A stretch of 64,000 nucleotides of DNA, taken from contig JAPTYO010000002.1 of assembly GCA_036873135.1 (NCBI GenBank), forward strand, positions 32,603,452 to 32,667,451. Direction: 5' to 3'. This stretch comes from Clarkia xantiana subsp. parviflora. Its lineage: Eukaryota > Streptophyta > Magnoliopsida > Myrtales > Onagraceae. The translations under genes were made by a program, and so were the position numbers. Positions 21,525 to 32,392 of this stretch are shown here, in pieces; within the stretch, counting starts at the first letter, position 1; each line of letters starts with the position of its first letter. The notes beneath the pieces were generated by a model. It was not told the origin of the DNA, made no database searches, and saw only the letters and a list, made by a program, of their open reading frames with translations.

Positions 21525-22563
21525 CCTGAACGTGGGAAGCAAGACATAGGCAACTCCAAGGCGGCAAGTTGGAAGGATTCGGAAACCCACCCAGGGTGCT
21601 TTCGTGGAAGTGGGCAGCACAAAGCCCGTATCCGTCCGCAAAGGAGTGAAGTAATGGCGAGGCCTGATGTTTGCGGAGACAAGTTCAACGGCTCGGAGGG
21701 AACCTATTTTGTGCTAGGTGTCCGCGAAGTCCCAAAGGCAATGAAGTCAGTTGAGTATGTTTCAGCTTTGAGCTAGCGCAAGAGATGGAGCATGAAGAAT
21801 GTGTCCGTGATCCGATTCAGCTGAAACCGGACAAGAGTGGAAAACTAAGAAGGTGGAGGCACAGTGGGAATAAAGCTGCAATAAAGGCCAAGACGGGTGC
21901 GAGTGCATTGAGTAAGTCAAGGCGCAGCGGAGTAGAACAACAAGCGTGGAAAAAGCGGTCTTGTGATCCTTTCATGAGTATGAAGAGAACTGAGTCCAAC
22001 GATTGCAACGTCGAATTGAGGTGCGCATTGGTGGAATGGTGCGTCGAGAAACCAGCTTGTTGGAGTTGAATGGATTGGATGTGAGTACGAGGGCACTTAT
22101 GCCTAAAGTGCGCGACTCGGAAGTAAAAGGTAAGCTGCCATCGAGTGATGACAAGAACGTCCTAAAAATTCGAATGAATGTTAAGGTTGCAGCTGACGCA
22201 GAGTGCGTGTCGGATAAGAGTTTTTCCAGAAGAGGCAAGAGCCAAGAAGGCAAAGAAGCATGGTGTGGAGTTACGGGAGGACTTCGACCATTGCGGAGGA
22301 GAGTAAAGATGCATGTAGATTCCAAGGAAAATGCGTGCTTGCCTGCGCCAAAGAATCTTTCAGCTCGTGGAGGAGTTGAAGCATTCCAGAAAGTCGGGTG
22401 CTTGGAGGGTGCATCATCATCAAGTTTTCATGAAGACCGTTGCGAGGCTCATATGAGGATTGATGGTGCAGAGGAGACGGCGCGATTTCGAAGGGAGTAC
22501 GGGTTGAAGAGTGCCGCGAATCTGTGTCGGCGAGGGCGTCGACTTGGAGTGGTGGGGGAGGTT
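21525..22563 (+). pseudogene. 3' internal region of the gypsy array, unit ending at LTR A
   Basis: The 193-codon frame 22003-22584 has no known domain in my reading, but it is conserved with the minus-strand segment 27383-26990 (VKVAADAECVSDKS, SRRGKSQEGKEAWCGVTG, SFHEDRCEAHMRIDGAEE). It ends in a polypurine tract GGTGGGGGAGGTT at 22551-22563. Either it is a remnant of the end of pol or a family-specific ORF. RT and integrase are absent. Confidence 0.6.
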
Positions 22564-23339
22564 TGTCACACCCGTAAAATGTGACTTGTTGGGAAGCACG
22601 AATTTTGCTATGATAGACGTGCTTCCCAAGCCTAACAAGTGTTTAGAAGGCGAAAATAGTGAATCGTAGCAGTGTGTAACGTGTTTTGGGTGATTTGGAA
22701 TAATTGGCAGCAAAGTGGAGTTGGTGGGATTCGATCCTTGGACAAGAGTTTGTCCCGCGTCATCGAGTGTTTTTCCCGTGTCCATCCTGAGATTATTCCA
22801 TACGAGCAAAGAGTTTTGTCCCGTACCAGCGAAGTTTGTCTCGTACCAGCCAAGTGATTGTCCCGTACCTGCGAAGTGAATGTCTCGTACCAGCCAAGTG
22901 CCTGTCTCGTACCAGCCTCAGTGCTTGTCCCGCGCATTTTGTGTGTTCGTCCCGTGCATTTTGTGTGCTTGTCCCGTGCTTGGTGAGTGCCAGTCCCGTG
23001 CCCAGCAAATGTTCCAGACGAGCTGCTCAGCCCATGCCCAGACAGTGATTTGCCCGTGCTTTTTGTGTGCATGAACCGTGCTTTTTGTGTGTTCAGCCCG
23101 TGCTCAACAAGTGCCCAGCACCAGAAAGGCTGAATTGGACCATAATGGTGGAAAACTCATGTTTGATGGAAAGACAAGCCCAGGCCTGTGAGGATCAAGG
23201 GAATTTCGAGATTAAGGGATGCCAACCTGTTTCTTAGCTGCCAAGAAAGATCAAATCTGTCTAAGATATGTGAGGATTCTATCTATAGCTATATTTAAGG
23301 GAACTAGATATATTTGTGAGCTTTGTTAATTAGTTATGG

Positions 23340-23380
<41 letters not shown>

Positions 23381-23920
23381 ATAAATATATATCTATAATA
23401 ATATAGCTATATATAAGGGAACTTAGATATATTTGTGGGTTTTTGTAATAGCTATGGATATATATATGTGTTATAAATATATATCCTAGCTAAGTATAGA
23501 TAGAGTTGGATTGATCTACATTGATTTCTCCTAGGAGTCTAAGGGAATCCGAAAATCTATATATAGGAAGAGTTCCCTTTTGTTGTAATCAGTTTTTCTT
23601 CACCCATCTAGGAAAAAACTGAAGAGTGATTGTGAGCGTCTAAATTGTGTGGATGTAATTCAGGCGCGTAGCCTCTATTGAGTAATAAAGGCAAGTGTTC
23701 CACTTGATTGTGTTGTTGTTGATTTTCCTCTGTGGTGCTGCGTTTTTACCTTGTTGTTCAAGATCTTTGCTACGTCCCAAGTCCCTTGCTGTGTTTTGGC
23801 TTTTTCGTGATTGTCTTGGCTGCGTTGGCTTCGAGTTTGGCTGGTGGTTTTGTGGAGTGAATCACGCCAGCAAGTGCTATACTTAGGCGAAAAATAAGCC
23901 CTAATTTAGCCCTTGTGACA
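22564..23920 (+). repeat. LTR A of the gypsy array
   Basis: Starts TGTCACACC after a polypurine tract and ends TTGTGACA before the primer site. It carries a terminal hairpin (GGGAAGCACG...CGTGCTTCCC, 22590-22629), a 22-bp minisatellite (22740-23110) and an AT microsatellite (23339-23378). Confidence 0.92.
22740..23110 (+). repeat. About 22-bp minisatellite inside the LTR
   Basis: More than ten degenerate copies of units starting GTCCCGTACCAGC or GTCCCGTGCATTTTGTGTG, each about 22 bp. The same array is in LTR B (about 26470-26815) and LTR C (about 29010-29350) with different copy details. Confidence 0.85.
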
Positions 23921-23935
23921 GCGGTATCAGAGCTA
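23921..23935 (+). other. Primer-binding site next to LTR A
   Basis: GCGGTATCAGAGCTA follows the LTR end. GGTATCAGAGC is complementary to the 3' end of initiator tRNA-Met. Confidence 0.85.
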
Positions 23936-23981
23936 CGTCCAACAAGAGTGCGTGCAAGGGAGTCCTTGAAGAAGGTGCATC

Positions 23982-25340
23982 ATGTCGATGGAAGAGGTCA
24001 TAGTGAAGTGCAGGGAAATTCTTGCTGAAGCTAATGCAGCTGAGGATCAGTCCATTGAGCACATGCTAACGGTGTTGATCGACCTGTACGAGCACATGCA
24101 AGGAATGGAAACTCGAGTTGTGGATCTTGAGGTAACAGGCGTGGCACAAGGAAATCGGCTGCGTGAGGTGGAAGTCTTTGTGGATTCAGCTCGTGAGGAC
24201 ATGAAGTTGATAAAAAAAAAGAGTGTAAACAATCACTCCAATGCAAAAGTAAAGGTACGTGAGCCAAAACCCTTTCTAGGCGTTCGTGATTCCAAGACGT
24301 TAGAAGAGTTTTTGTGGCGAATGGACCAATACTTCGAAGATGCTGAAATCCCTGAGTCGAAACAAGTAAGGTGCTCGAGTGCGTACTTCGAAGGTGACGC
24401 GATTGCTTGGTGGAGAAGTTATCTAACTTCGTGCGACAAGATGGATGGGGAACCTTTGTCTACTAGGGCAGAGTTGCGCGCGTAGTTGAAGGCTCGTTAC
24501 ATGCCAAACAACAGTGCTTGGGTGGCCCGTGAAAATCTTTTGAACTTGAAGCAGACATGTTCGATTCGTGAGTACATTGAGCAGTTTTCAGCGATCTTGA
24601 CCGAGATCCCAAGTATGGAAGAGGAGGATAGGCTCTTTCACTTTGTGAAGGGATTACAATATTGGGCTCAGGTGGAATTGCAACGTCGGGGAGCTAAGGA
24701 CTTGAGGAGTGCGATCATTGCTGCGGACGAATTTATCGAGCTTCGAGCCCTGAGTAAGTCGGAGGATGCTAGCCGCGATGGTAAGGAGCATAGAGCTGCC
24801 AAGCCTTGTGACAAAGGGAAGGGTAACTTCAAACCGCAACCCGCGAGTGGAAAGCCGGACAAAGGTAAGGAGACAGGTTGGAAGGATCCGAGGACCCATG
24901 GATGCTTTATTTGTAATGGGGAGCACACAGCTCGGGACTGTCCCAAGAAGCCTAAAGAACGGTTGAGTGTCATAGCGAAGGTCGATGAGACGTCGGATGA
25001 GGAAGAGGAGACGATGAGCCAGTTTGCTCTGATGCAAGTGTTGGGTGCATTGACACCAACTAAGGGTAAAGTACCTCCCTTGGTCCGTGTTCGAGCTTGT
25101 CTAGATGGAAAGAATGCGGTGGTGATGGTGGATACTGGCGCTACACATTCTTTGTGTTCGGACAAAGCGTGTGCGGAATTTGGATTCAAAGTCTCTAAGT
25201 GCTCAGGGCGTGTCAAAGAGGTGAACTCGGAAAGCATGGTGGCGAAGGGCATGGTTCGTGTCCAAGCGTAGATTGGAGACTGGAGTGGCCCGTTCGAGTT
25301 CATGGTGGTGCCAATGGATGATTTTGAACTAAAACCCTTT
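23982..25340 (+). pseudogene. Gag and protease of the gypsy array
   Basis: ATG at 23982. The capsid-like domain contains LEEFLWRMDQYFEDAEIP, AIAWWRSYLTSC, SIREYIEQFSAILTEIP and LQYWAQVELQRRGAKDL. A CCHC zinc knuckle is at 24903-24946 (CFICNGEHTARDC). The protease has MVDTGATHSLCS (near 25125). Two in-frame TAG stops (24483 and 25269) break an otherwise long frame. It stops matching any polyprotein near 25335, where the inverted segment begins, so RT, RNase H and integrase are missing. Confidence 0.88.
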
Positions 25341-25701
25341 CCGATCAACAAATCCTTTCACCTCCTTATGGACACGGACCAGCAACAACAGCACACACAT
25401 CGTCGAAGCTGACCCCTCCTCGAGCATAACCAAAAGAATTCCACAGATCCACGCTAACAACCCTTCGAGCATCATGATCCTTCAAGGGCAGCTTTCTTCT
25501 TCTCCAAGAAAACCAACCAACCCACGCGTAACTCTCTTTTTCCGTCAAGAAAGTTACTCCCTTGCACGCAGCTCCTTCTTCTCTAAGAAAGATCCAATCT
25601 TGAACGAAATTCGGGCAACGTCGTCTTCTACAAATCGCAGCTACAAACGCAACTCTGATACCACTTCCACAATAAATGGTTAGCCTGCTCTGATACCTTA
25701 C
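25341..25701 (-). repeat. Inverted 5' internal segment joined to LTR B
   Basis: Minus-strand leader and gag start matching 27810-28160, including the primer site GGTATCAGAGC (25687-25697, minus). Its left edge shares a 29-bp inverted match with 20871-20899 (one mismatch), the trace of an inversion or template-switch breakpoint. Confidence 0.8.
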
Positions 25702-26986
25702 TGTTACAATGGCTAAATTAGGGCTTATTTTCGCCTAAGTATAGCACTTGCTGGTGTGATTCACTCCACAAAACCACCAGCCAAACTCGAAGCCAATGCA
25801 ACCAAGACAATCACGTACAAGCCAAAACGTAGCAAGGGACTTGGGACGTAATAAAGATCTTGAACAACTAGGTAAAAACGCAGCACCACAAAGAAAAATC
25901 AACAACAACACAATCAAGATAGTGGAACACTTGCCTTTATTACTCAATAGAGGCTACGCGCTTGAATTACACCCACATAATTTAGACGCTCACAATCACT
26001 CTTCAGTTTTGCCCTAGATGGGTGAACAAAAACTAAATACAACTCAAGGGAACTCTCCCTTATATAGAATCCGAAATTCTCTAGACTCCTAGGAGAAATC
26101 CATCTATATCTATCCAATTCTATCTATACTTAGCTAGGATATATATTTATAACATATATATATATATCCATAGCTATTATAAAAACCCACAAATATATCT
26201 AAGTTCCCTTATATATAGCTAAATTAGTATAGATATATATTTATAACATATATATATCTATAACTAATTAACAAAGCTCACAAATATATCTAGTTCCCTT
26301 AAATATAGCTATAGATAGAATTCTCACATATCTTGGGCATATATGTTCTTTCTTGGCAGCTAAGACACAACTTGGCATCCCTTAATTTTGAATTCCCCTT
26401 CAATATTGCAGGCATGGGCTGGTCTTTACCACCAAACATGGATTTCCAGCCATTCTGGTCCAATTCAGCCTTTCTGGTGCTTGGCACTTGCTGAGCACGG
26501 GCTGAACACACCAAAAACACGGGCCAAACACACTTAAAGCACGGGCAAAGCACTATCTGGGCGTGGACTGAGTAGCACGTCTGGGACATTTGCTGGGCAC
26601 GGGAATGGCACTTACCAAGCACGGGACAAGCACACAAAATGCACAGGACGAACACATTAAATGCACGGGAAAAGTGCTGAGGTTGGTACGGGACAAAATC
26701 TTCGCTGGTATGGGACAAACTCTTTGCTAGTACGGGACAATCTCGGGATGGACCCGGGAAAATCCTCGATGACACGAGACAAACTCTTGACGGACGCGGG
26801 ACAAACTCTTGTCAAAGGATCGAATCCCACCAACTCCATTTTGCTGCCAATTATTCCAAAACACCCAAAATACGTTACACACCGCTACGATTCACTGTTT
26901 CTCCTTCCAAACGCTTGTTAGGCTTGAGAAGCACGTCTATAACCAAATTCGTGCTTCCCAACAAGTCACATTTTACGGGTGTGACA
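25702..26986 (-). repeat. LTR B of the gypsy array
   Basis: Complete at both ends (TGTTACAATGG ... GTGTGACA in plus view), next to a primer site on the left and a polypurine tract on the right (CCTCCCCCACC, plus view). One base change in the terminal TGTCAC/TGTTAC. It includes the 22-bp minisatellite. Confidence 0.9.
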
Positions 26987-28160
26987 AACCTCCCCCACCA
27001 CTCCAAGTCGACGCCCTCGTCGACAAAGATTCGTGGCAGTCTTCAACCCGGGGCCCATACTCCCTTCGAAATCGCGCCATCTCCTCTGCACCATCAATCC
27101 TCATGTGAGCCTCGCAACGGTCTTCATGAAAACTTGATGAAGATGCACCTTTCAAGCACACGACTTTGTGGAATGCTTCAGCTCCTCCACGAGCTGAAAG
27201 CTTCTTTGGCGCAGGCAAGCACGCCTTTTCCTTGGAATCTACACCCATATTTACTCTACTCCGCAATGGTCGAAGTCGTCCCGTAACTCCACACCATGCT
27301 TCTTTGCCTTCTTGGCTCTTGCCTCTTCTGGATAAACTCTTATCCGACACGCACTCTGTGTCAGCTGCAACCTTAACATTCAATCGAATTGTTAGGACGG
27401 TCTTGTCATCACTCGATGGAAGCTTACCTTTTACTTCGAGTCGCGCACTTTAGGCATAAGTTCACTCACATCCAATCCATTCAACTCCAACAAGCTGGTT
27501 TCTCCATGCACCATTCCACCACCGTCCAAGTACGCCATCGCGCACCACACTTTTTCCGACTCAGGGACTTTAGCATCTTCAAAGTAATGATCCACATGCC
27601 ACAAGAACTCTTCCAACGTCTGAGAATCAAGAACAATTGGAAATGGTTTTGGATCACATACATTTACTTTCGGAGCAACATGTGAGTGACTGTTCCCACG
27701 TTTCTTGATCTTCTTCACATATTCGTGCGTTGAATCCGCAAAGACTTCAAACTCTGGAATCTGATTTCCTTGTGCCATCCTCCTTGTCTCGAAATTAGCC
27801 AACTGATCATCAAATCCTTGCACCTCCTTATGGACACGGACCAGCAACAACAGCACACACATCGTCGAAGCTGACCCCTCCTCGAGCATAACCACAAGAA
27901 TTCCGCAGATCCAGACTAACAACACTTCGAGCATCATGGTCCTTCAAAGGAAAATTTCTTTTTCTCCAAGAAAACCAACCAATCCACGCGCAACTCTCTT
28001 TTCCGTCAAGAAAGTTACTCCATTGCACGCAACTCCTTCTTCTCTAAGAAAGATCCAATCTTTAACGCAATTCGGGCAACGTCGTCTTCTACAAATCGCA
28101 GCTACCAACGCAGCTTTGATACCACTTCCACAAGAAGTGGTTAACCTGCTCTGATACCAC
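26987..28160 (-). pseudogene. Short internal region between LTRs C and B
   Basis: Minus strand: primer site at about 28147-28158, gag N-terminal frame 27937-27510 (FDDQLANFETRRMAQGN, LEEFLWHVDHYFEDAKVPE), then an abrupt join to the 3' conserved segment (VKVAADTECVSDKS) and the polypurine tract. Compared with 20871-22563 about 0.9 kb is deleted between two copies of GGTGGAAT. It cannot encode a full Gag. Confidence 0.8.
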
Positions 28161-28690
28161 TGTCACAAGGGCTAAATTAGGGCTTATTTTTCGCCTAAGT
28201 ATAGCACTTGCTGGCATGATTCACTCCACAAAACCACCAGCCAAACTCGAAGCCAACGCAGCCAAGACAATCACGAACCAGCCAAAACGCAGCAAGGGAC
28301 TTGGGACGTAGCAAAGATCTTGAACAACAAGGTAAAAACGCAGCACCACAAAGGAAAATCAACAACAACACAATCAAGATAGTGGAACACTTGCCTTTAC
28401 TACTCAATAGAGGCTACGCACCTGAATTACACCCACACAATTTAGACGCTCACAATCACTCTTCAGTTTTGCCCTAGATGGGTGAACAAAAACTAAACAC
28501 AACTCACCCTTATATAGAATCCAAAATTCCCTAGACTCCTAGGAGAAATCCATCTATATCTATCCAATTCTATCTATACTTAGCTAGGATATATATTTAT
28601 AACATATTTATATCCATAGCTATTACAAAAACCCACAAATATGTCTAAGTTCCCTTATATATAGCTAAATTAGTATTGATATATATTTAT

Positions 28691-28731
<41 letters not shown>

Positions 28732-29505
28732 AAATATGTTAAGGGAAATCATGAATTTGTTATATAGGTATATTAGTATAGATATATATATTTATAAAAT
28801 ATATATATTCATAATTAATTAACAAAGCTCACAAATATATCTAGTTCCCTTAAATAAAGCTATAGATAGAATCCTCACATATCTTGGGCAGATTTCTTGG
28901 CAGCTAAGAAACAGCTTGGCATCCCTTAATTTTGAATTCCCCTTCAATATTGCAGGCTTGGGCTTGTCCTTACCATCAAACATGGATTTCAGCCTTTCTG
29001 GTCCTATTCAGCTTTTCTGGTGCTGGGCACTTGTTTAGCACGGGCTGAACACACCAAAAGCACGGGCCAAACACACTAAAAGCACGGGCAAAACACTGTC
29101 TGGCCGTGGACTGAGCAGCTCGTCTGGGACATTTGCTGGGCACGGGACTGGCACTCACCAAGCACGGGACAAGCACACAAAATGCACGGGACGAACACAC
29201 TAAATGCACGGGACAAGTGCTGAGGCTGGTACGGGACAAACTCTTCACTGTTACGGGACAAACACTTTGCTCGTACGGGACAATCTCGGGATGGACACGG
29301 GAAATCACTCGATGACGCGGGACAAACTCTTGACGGACGCGGGACGAACTCTTGTCCAAGGATCGAATCCCGCCAACTCCACCTTGCTGCCAATTATTCC
29401 AAAACACCCAAAACACGTTACACACCGCTACGATTCACTGTTTTCGCCTTTCAAACGCTTGTTAGGCTTGGGAAGCATGTCTATCATAGCCAAATTCATG
29501 CTTCC
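28161..29505 (-). repeat. LTR C of the gypsy array, 5' end truncated
   Basis: Starts (plus view) TGTCACAAGGGC and matches LTR B to ATTCATGCTTCC; the last about 27 bp of the LTR are missing. It contains an (AT)n tract near 28690-28730. Confidence 0.88.
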
Positions 29506-29610
29506 ACTATCTTCTCTAGGGAACTTAATAATATGTTTTATCTATAATATATTTATAACATATATATATATATTTATTAAGCACATCTATCATGTGCTTA
29601 ATAATAAATC

Positions 29611-29678
<68 letters not shown>

Positions 29679-29862
29679 GAGGATATAGTTATTTAAAATA
29701 TATTAATTTATGATTTATGGTATAGTGGTTTAAGGTTTAAGGTATAGTGATTGGAGACCTACATAAGAATTGTTTTGTAATACATGTAGTAGATGTGTCA
29801 ACATATATGTTCATTGTACTAATTTTTGTAGAGCACTTTCATAGGTGTTATATGTTAACATA
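29506..29862. other. AT-rich spacer with hairpin and ATT microsatellite
   Basis: A near-perfect hairpin at 29574-29607 (TTATTAAGCACA ... TGTGCTTAATAA) and an (ATT)n run at 29612-29678. No gene. It may be part of the DNA into which the neighbouring elements inserted. Confidence 0.6.
29612..29678 (+). repeat. (ATT)n microsatellite
   Basis: About 22 uninterrupted ATT units. The Tyr-rich ORF crossing it is an artefact. Confidence 0.95.
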
Positions 29863-29867
29863 GGTAG

Positions 29868-30622
29868 TGTTGCGTCCGGGATGAACAAGGTCGTGAGGAC
29901 GCGTCTGTTTGCGTGGTTGTGCGGGCTTTTTTGGGCTGTAACCCTTCCGTCGGGAGGAGGCTTGGGCCACTAACGAGTGTTCTGATTTGCTCCCATAAAG
30001 GTCTTGTGACTCGGATCGGCTGTGTCTCAAGAGGCGGTGGTCTGTTCACGGATGCGGGCGTCTGGGACGCGGTTCCTGCATGAAGGACCAATGCTAGCAC
30101 GGAGAGGGGGGTGGTGCTAGCGGAGCCCTCTCCGATGCTTAAGTCACTATAAGGGTAAAAAGGTAATTTCTAGAGAGAGAATATTTCTAGAGAGAAGTCA
30201 GAGCTCAAAATACCAAAGTTGGGCAAATGAGAGAGTGTGTGAAAATGGGTGGCCAAGACCTCCTATTTATAGGCTTTCTTGGGATCAGACCCGGTTTTAG
30301 AGCGGTTTGATGGCGGTTCAAGATCATGCGGTAACCGTCATCCATATTGGTAATGTGCGAACTTGACTTCTCTACACGCAACGTTAATCGCGGATACGGT
30401 AGTCGCGCGATACCCGTAAGGCAATCCGGATCTCGTCGAATTTGGGCAATTCGGCGAGGTCCGGGTTGCTATGCAACCCGGAGGTCCAGTCCGGACGCGC
30501 GTAAATGCGCTTCCGGACCGTTTTGATACCGTGGGAGATGTTTTTAAACCGAGATGTAATTTTTGACACGTTTACGAGGTCCGAAATGTAAATACGAACC
30601 CGAATTGGACATTTATCCATCA
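29868..30622 (-). repeat. 3' LTR of the non-autonomous Tat-type element
   Basis: TGTTGCGTCC...ATCCATCA in plus view. A TATA box (TATAAATA, minus strand) is at 30264-30271. The polypurine tract CTCGGGGGGCAAG (minus) lies just right of it at 30623-30640. Confidence 0.95.
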
Positions 30623-32049
30623 CTTGCCCCCCGAGTCAAGTAACGGTTTAGAACCTTTCTTGACTCTATTTTAAGTTAGGATATTTATCCAATTTGAGTT
30701 TGACGCTAACCTTTCGGTTTTGATCGTTGGTCGGACGCAAGCATCTTGATTTCGTCCGTCGTTTGATTTTCCGACCGAATGACTTTGTTTCCTATCATCA
30801 TGGTTAGTGCAATAGGAAATGTATATGCGCAAGTATAGTTATCGTCGGAGACATAGGCAATTGATAATACACTATGCGAGCATGCCTCTATCAATACGCA
30901 TGTATAGGTAATGGACACGGCAAGATCATAATTACGTAGTACAAGAAAAAGAAACCGTATGCTTCTAAAACAACTAAGTGATTACCGAATCATGAATCAT
31001 ACGATTGCAACGTATATGTAAAGTGGTGGGTTTGATACGTGCCATGTCAAGATACGCATAAGAGTAGATATATTTAGAGGAGAGAATAGAGTATACCGTA
31101 GGGGTTTAGTCTTGAATGTAGGTAAACTAAACCTTTGATCCTTATCCACAAAGCATCTCTTTGGGATAAGTAAATACACACATCCCCATTTATCCTTCCA
31201 GCATCTTGGGAGTTCACCATTCCATTCCCTTTGCAGGTAATTCATTCACCCTTTCCCGAAATTGCTTTTGTGTTCAAAATTTCTTCGCCGTCGTGGAGCT
31301 TAGATACATTCTGACAGTTTCGAGTCTGATTTTTGGCTTGTTTTTGGAAGTTGACACCATCATTCGACTCGGTTCGTCCCAAGGATTCCAGCGCCACCTT
31401 CGGAGCCTCCAGGAGCCACAGGACGCGCCCTCACGCGCCGCCGCGTGTGGAACTCCTTCGCCGGAGCGTGTGGCCCACGCGCCGCCTTCCCGGACTCGCC
31501 TCGTTGCGGTCCTTACCTTTCCGGAATAGTCTCGACGAGGGGAGTCCATTGGAATACTTTCCGTCACGTTTTGAGGTAATTTGGAAATTCGAATTTTTAG
31601 GACAGCTTCGACTTGAATGCCGATGTCACCGTATTGTTGTTTGTTTAAGTCATTTTTTGTTGTCGACATGTGGGACTGCTTGTTGATGTTTATACGTCGA
31701 GTAATTGCTGATTGATTGCCGTCATTATCGTCGTTTGTCCATAATTTAGGAGATTTTCCATTTCCGTGGGTATTTGATGTAGAATTCCCCGTATCTTCGT
31801 GTAGAAGCTTTTTTGGTCGATATGCATAATTTTCCTTCTTGGTGCGTTTTTTGGTTGACGGGGATTTCCCAATAACTTTAGGCATAGTCACTTGTCGTCT
31901 TGATGCCTTAGAGAAAAATTTTCCTTAAGCGTTGCCGCGTTCGATCCTTACGGTTTGTCGCGTTAATCCACCGTTTGCATGATAGCTCCTTAGGACGTTA
32001 GTTCCTTCTATGTACGTACCAACTTTACTATGTGCGCGGAACTTGGTCA
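30623..32049. other. Non-coding region between LTR and antisense gene
   Basis: Polypurine tract at the left edge, then AT-rich DNA and a GC-rich patch at 31370-31530. Short ORFs on both strands show no motif I recognise. It is probably the upstream region of the antisense gene. Confidence 0.45.
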
Positions 32050-32325
32050 CGCGCGTTGACTTTTTGATACGCGCGTTGACTTTTGATACGCGCGTTGACT
32101 TTTGATACGCGTGTTGACTTTGATACGCGCGTTAACTTTGATACGCGCATTGATGTTGATACGCGCGTTAACTTTGATACGCGCATTGATATTGATACGC
32201 GCGTTAACTTTGATACGCACATTGATGTTGATACACGCGTTAACTTTGATACGCGCATTGATATTGATACACGCGTTAGCTATGATACGCGCATTGATAT
32301 TGATACGCGCGTTAACTTTGATTGC
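32050..32325 (+). repeat. 18/36-bp tandem repeats before the antisense gene
   Basis: Units of TTGATACGCGCGTTAACT and TTGATACGCGCATTGATA alternate, giving a 36-bp higher-order period. It lies in the probable 5' leader of the antisense gene; the Val-Asn-Phe-Asp repeats it can encode are not convincing protein. Confidence 0.9.
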
Positions 32326-32392
32326 TTCTTGCAGGTTGTGGGATTGTAGTAACTTCTTGCGGAGCTTCCTTCCCTTTGATCGCGTTGATACA

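Larger units (their letters stand above)
20871..29505. mobile_element. Rearranged gypsy array with three LTRs (chromovirus-like)
   Basis: Three related LTRs occur: A (22564-23920, plus), B (25702-26986, minus) and C (28161-29505, minus). Internal pieces between them share a gag N-terminus, a tRNA-Met-type primer site (GGTATCAGAGC) and a conserved 3' segment before a polypurine tract. Flipping 20871-25340 puts all three LTRs and internal pieces into one orientation with a continuous internal region, so the block looks like a tandem LTR array later split by an inversion. No RT or integrase is present. Chromovirus-like is inferred from primer site and gag; not proven. Confidence 0.75.

Noticed and set aside
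22632..23074. ORFs on both strands with Ser/Cys/Arg-rich repeats in LTR A
   Set aside because: They translate the 22-bp minisatellite and recur in LTRs B and C.
23921..23935. Part of a tRNA gene (GGTATCAGAGC)
   Set aside because: It is a primer-binding site next to an LTR; no cloverleaf around it. The same holds for 25687, 28147, 49270 and 59173.
29204..29680. 158-codon ORF ending in a long Tyr run
   Set aside because: The Tyr run is the (ATT)n microsatellite and the rest lies in LTR C.
32083..32349. ORFs with DTRVNFDTRID-like repeats on both strands
   Set aside because: They translate a DNA tandem repeat in several frames at once; the repeat is in a leader region.
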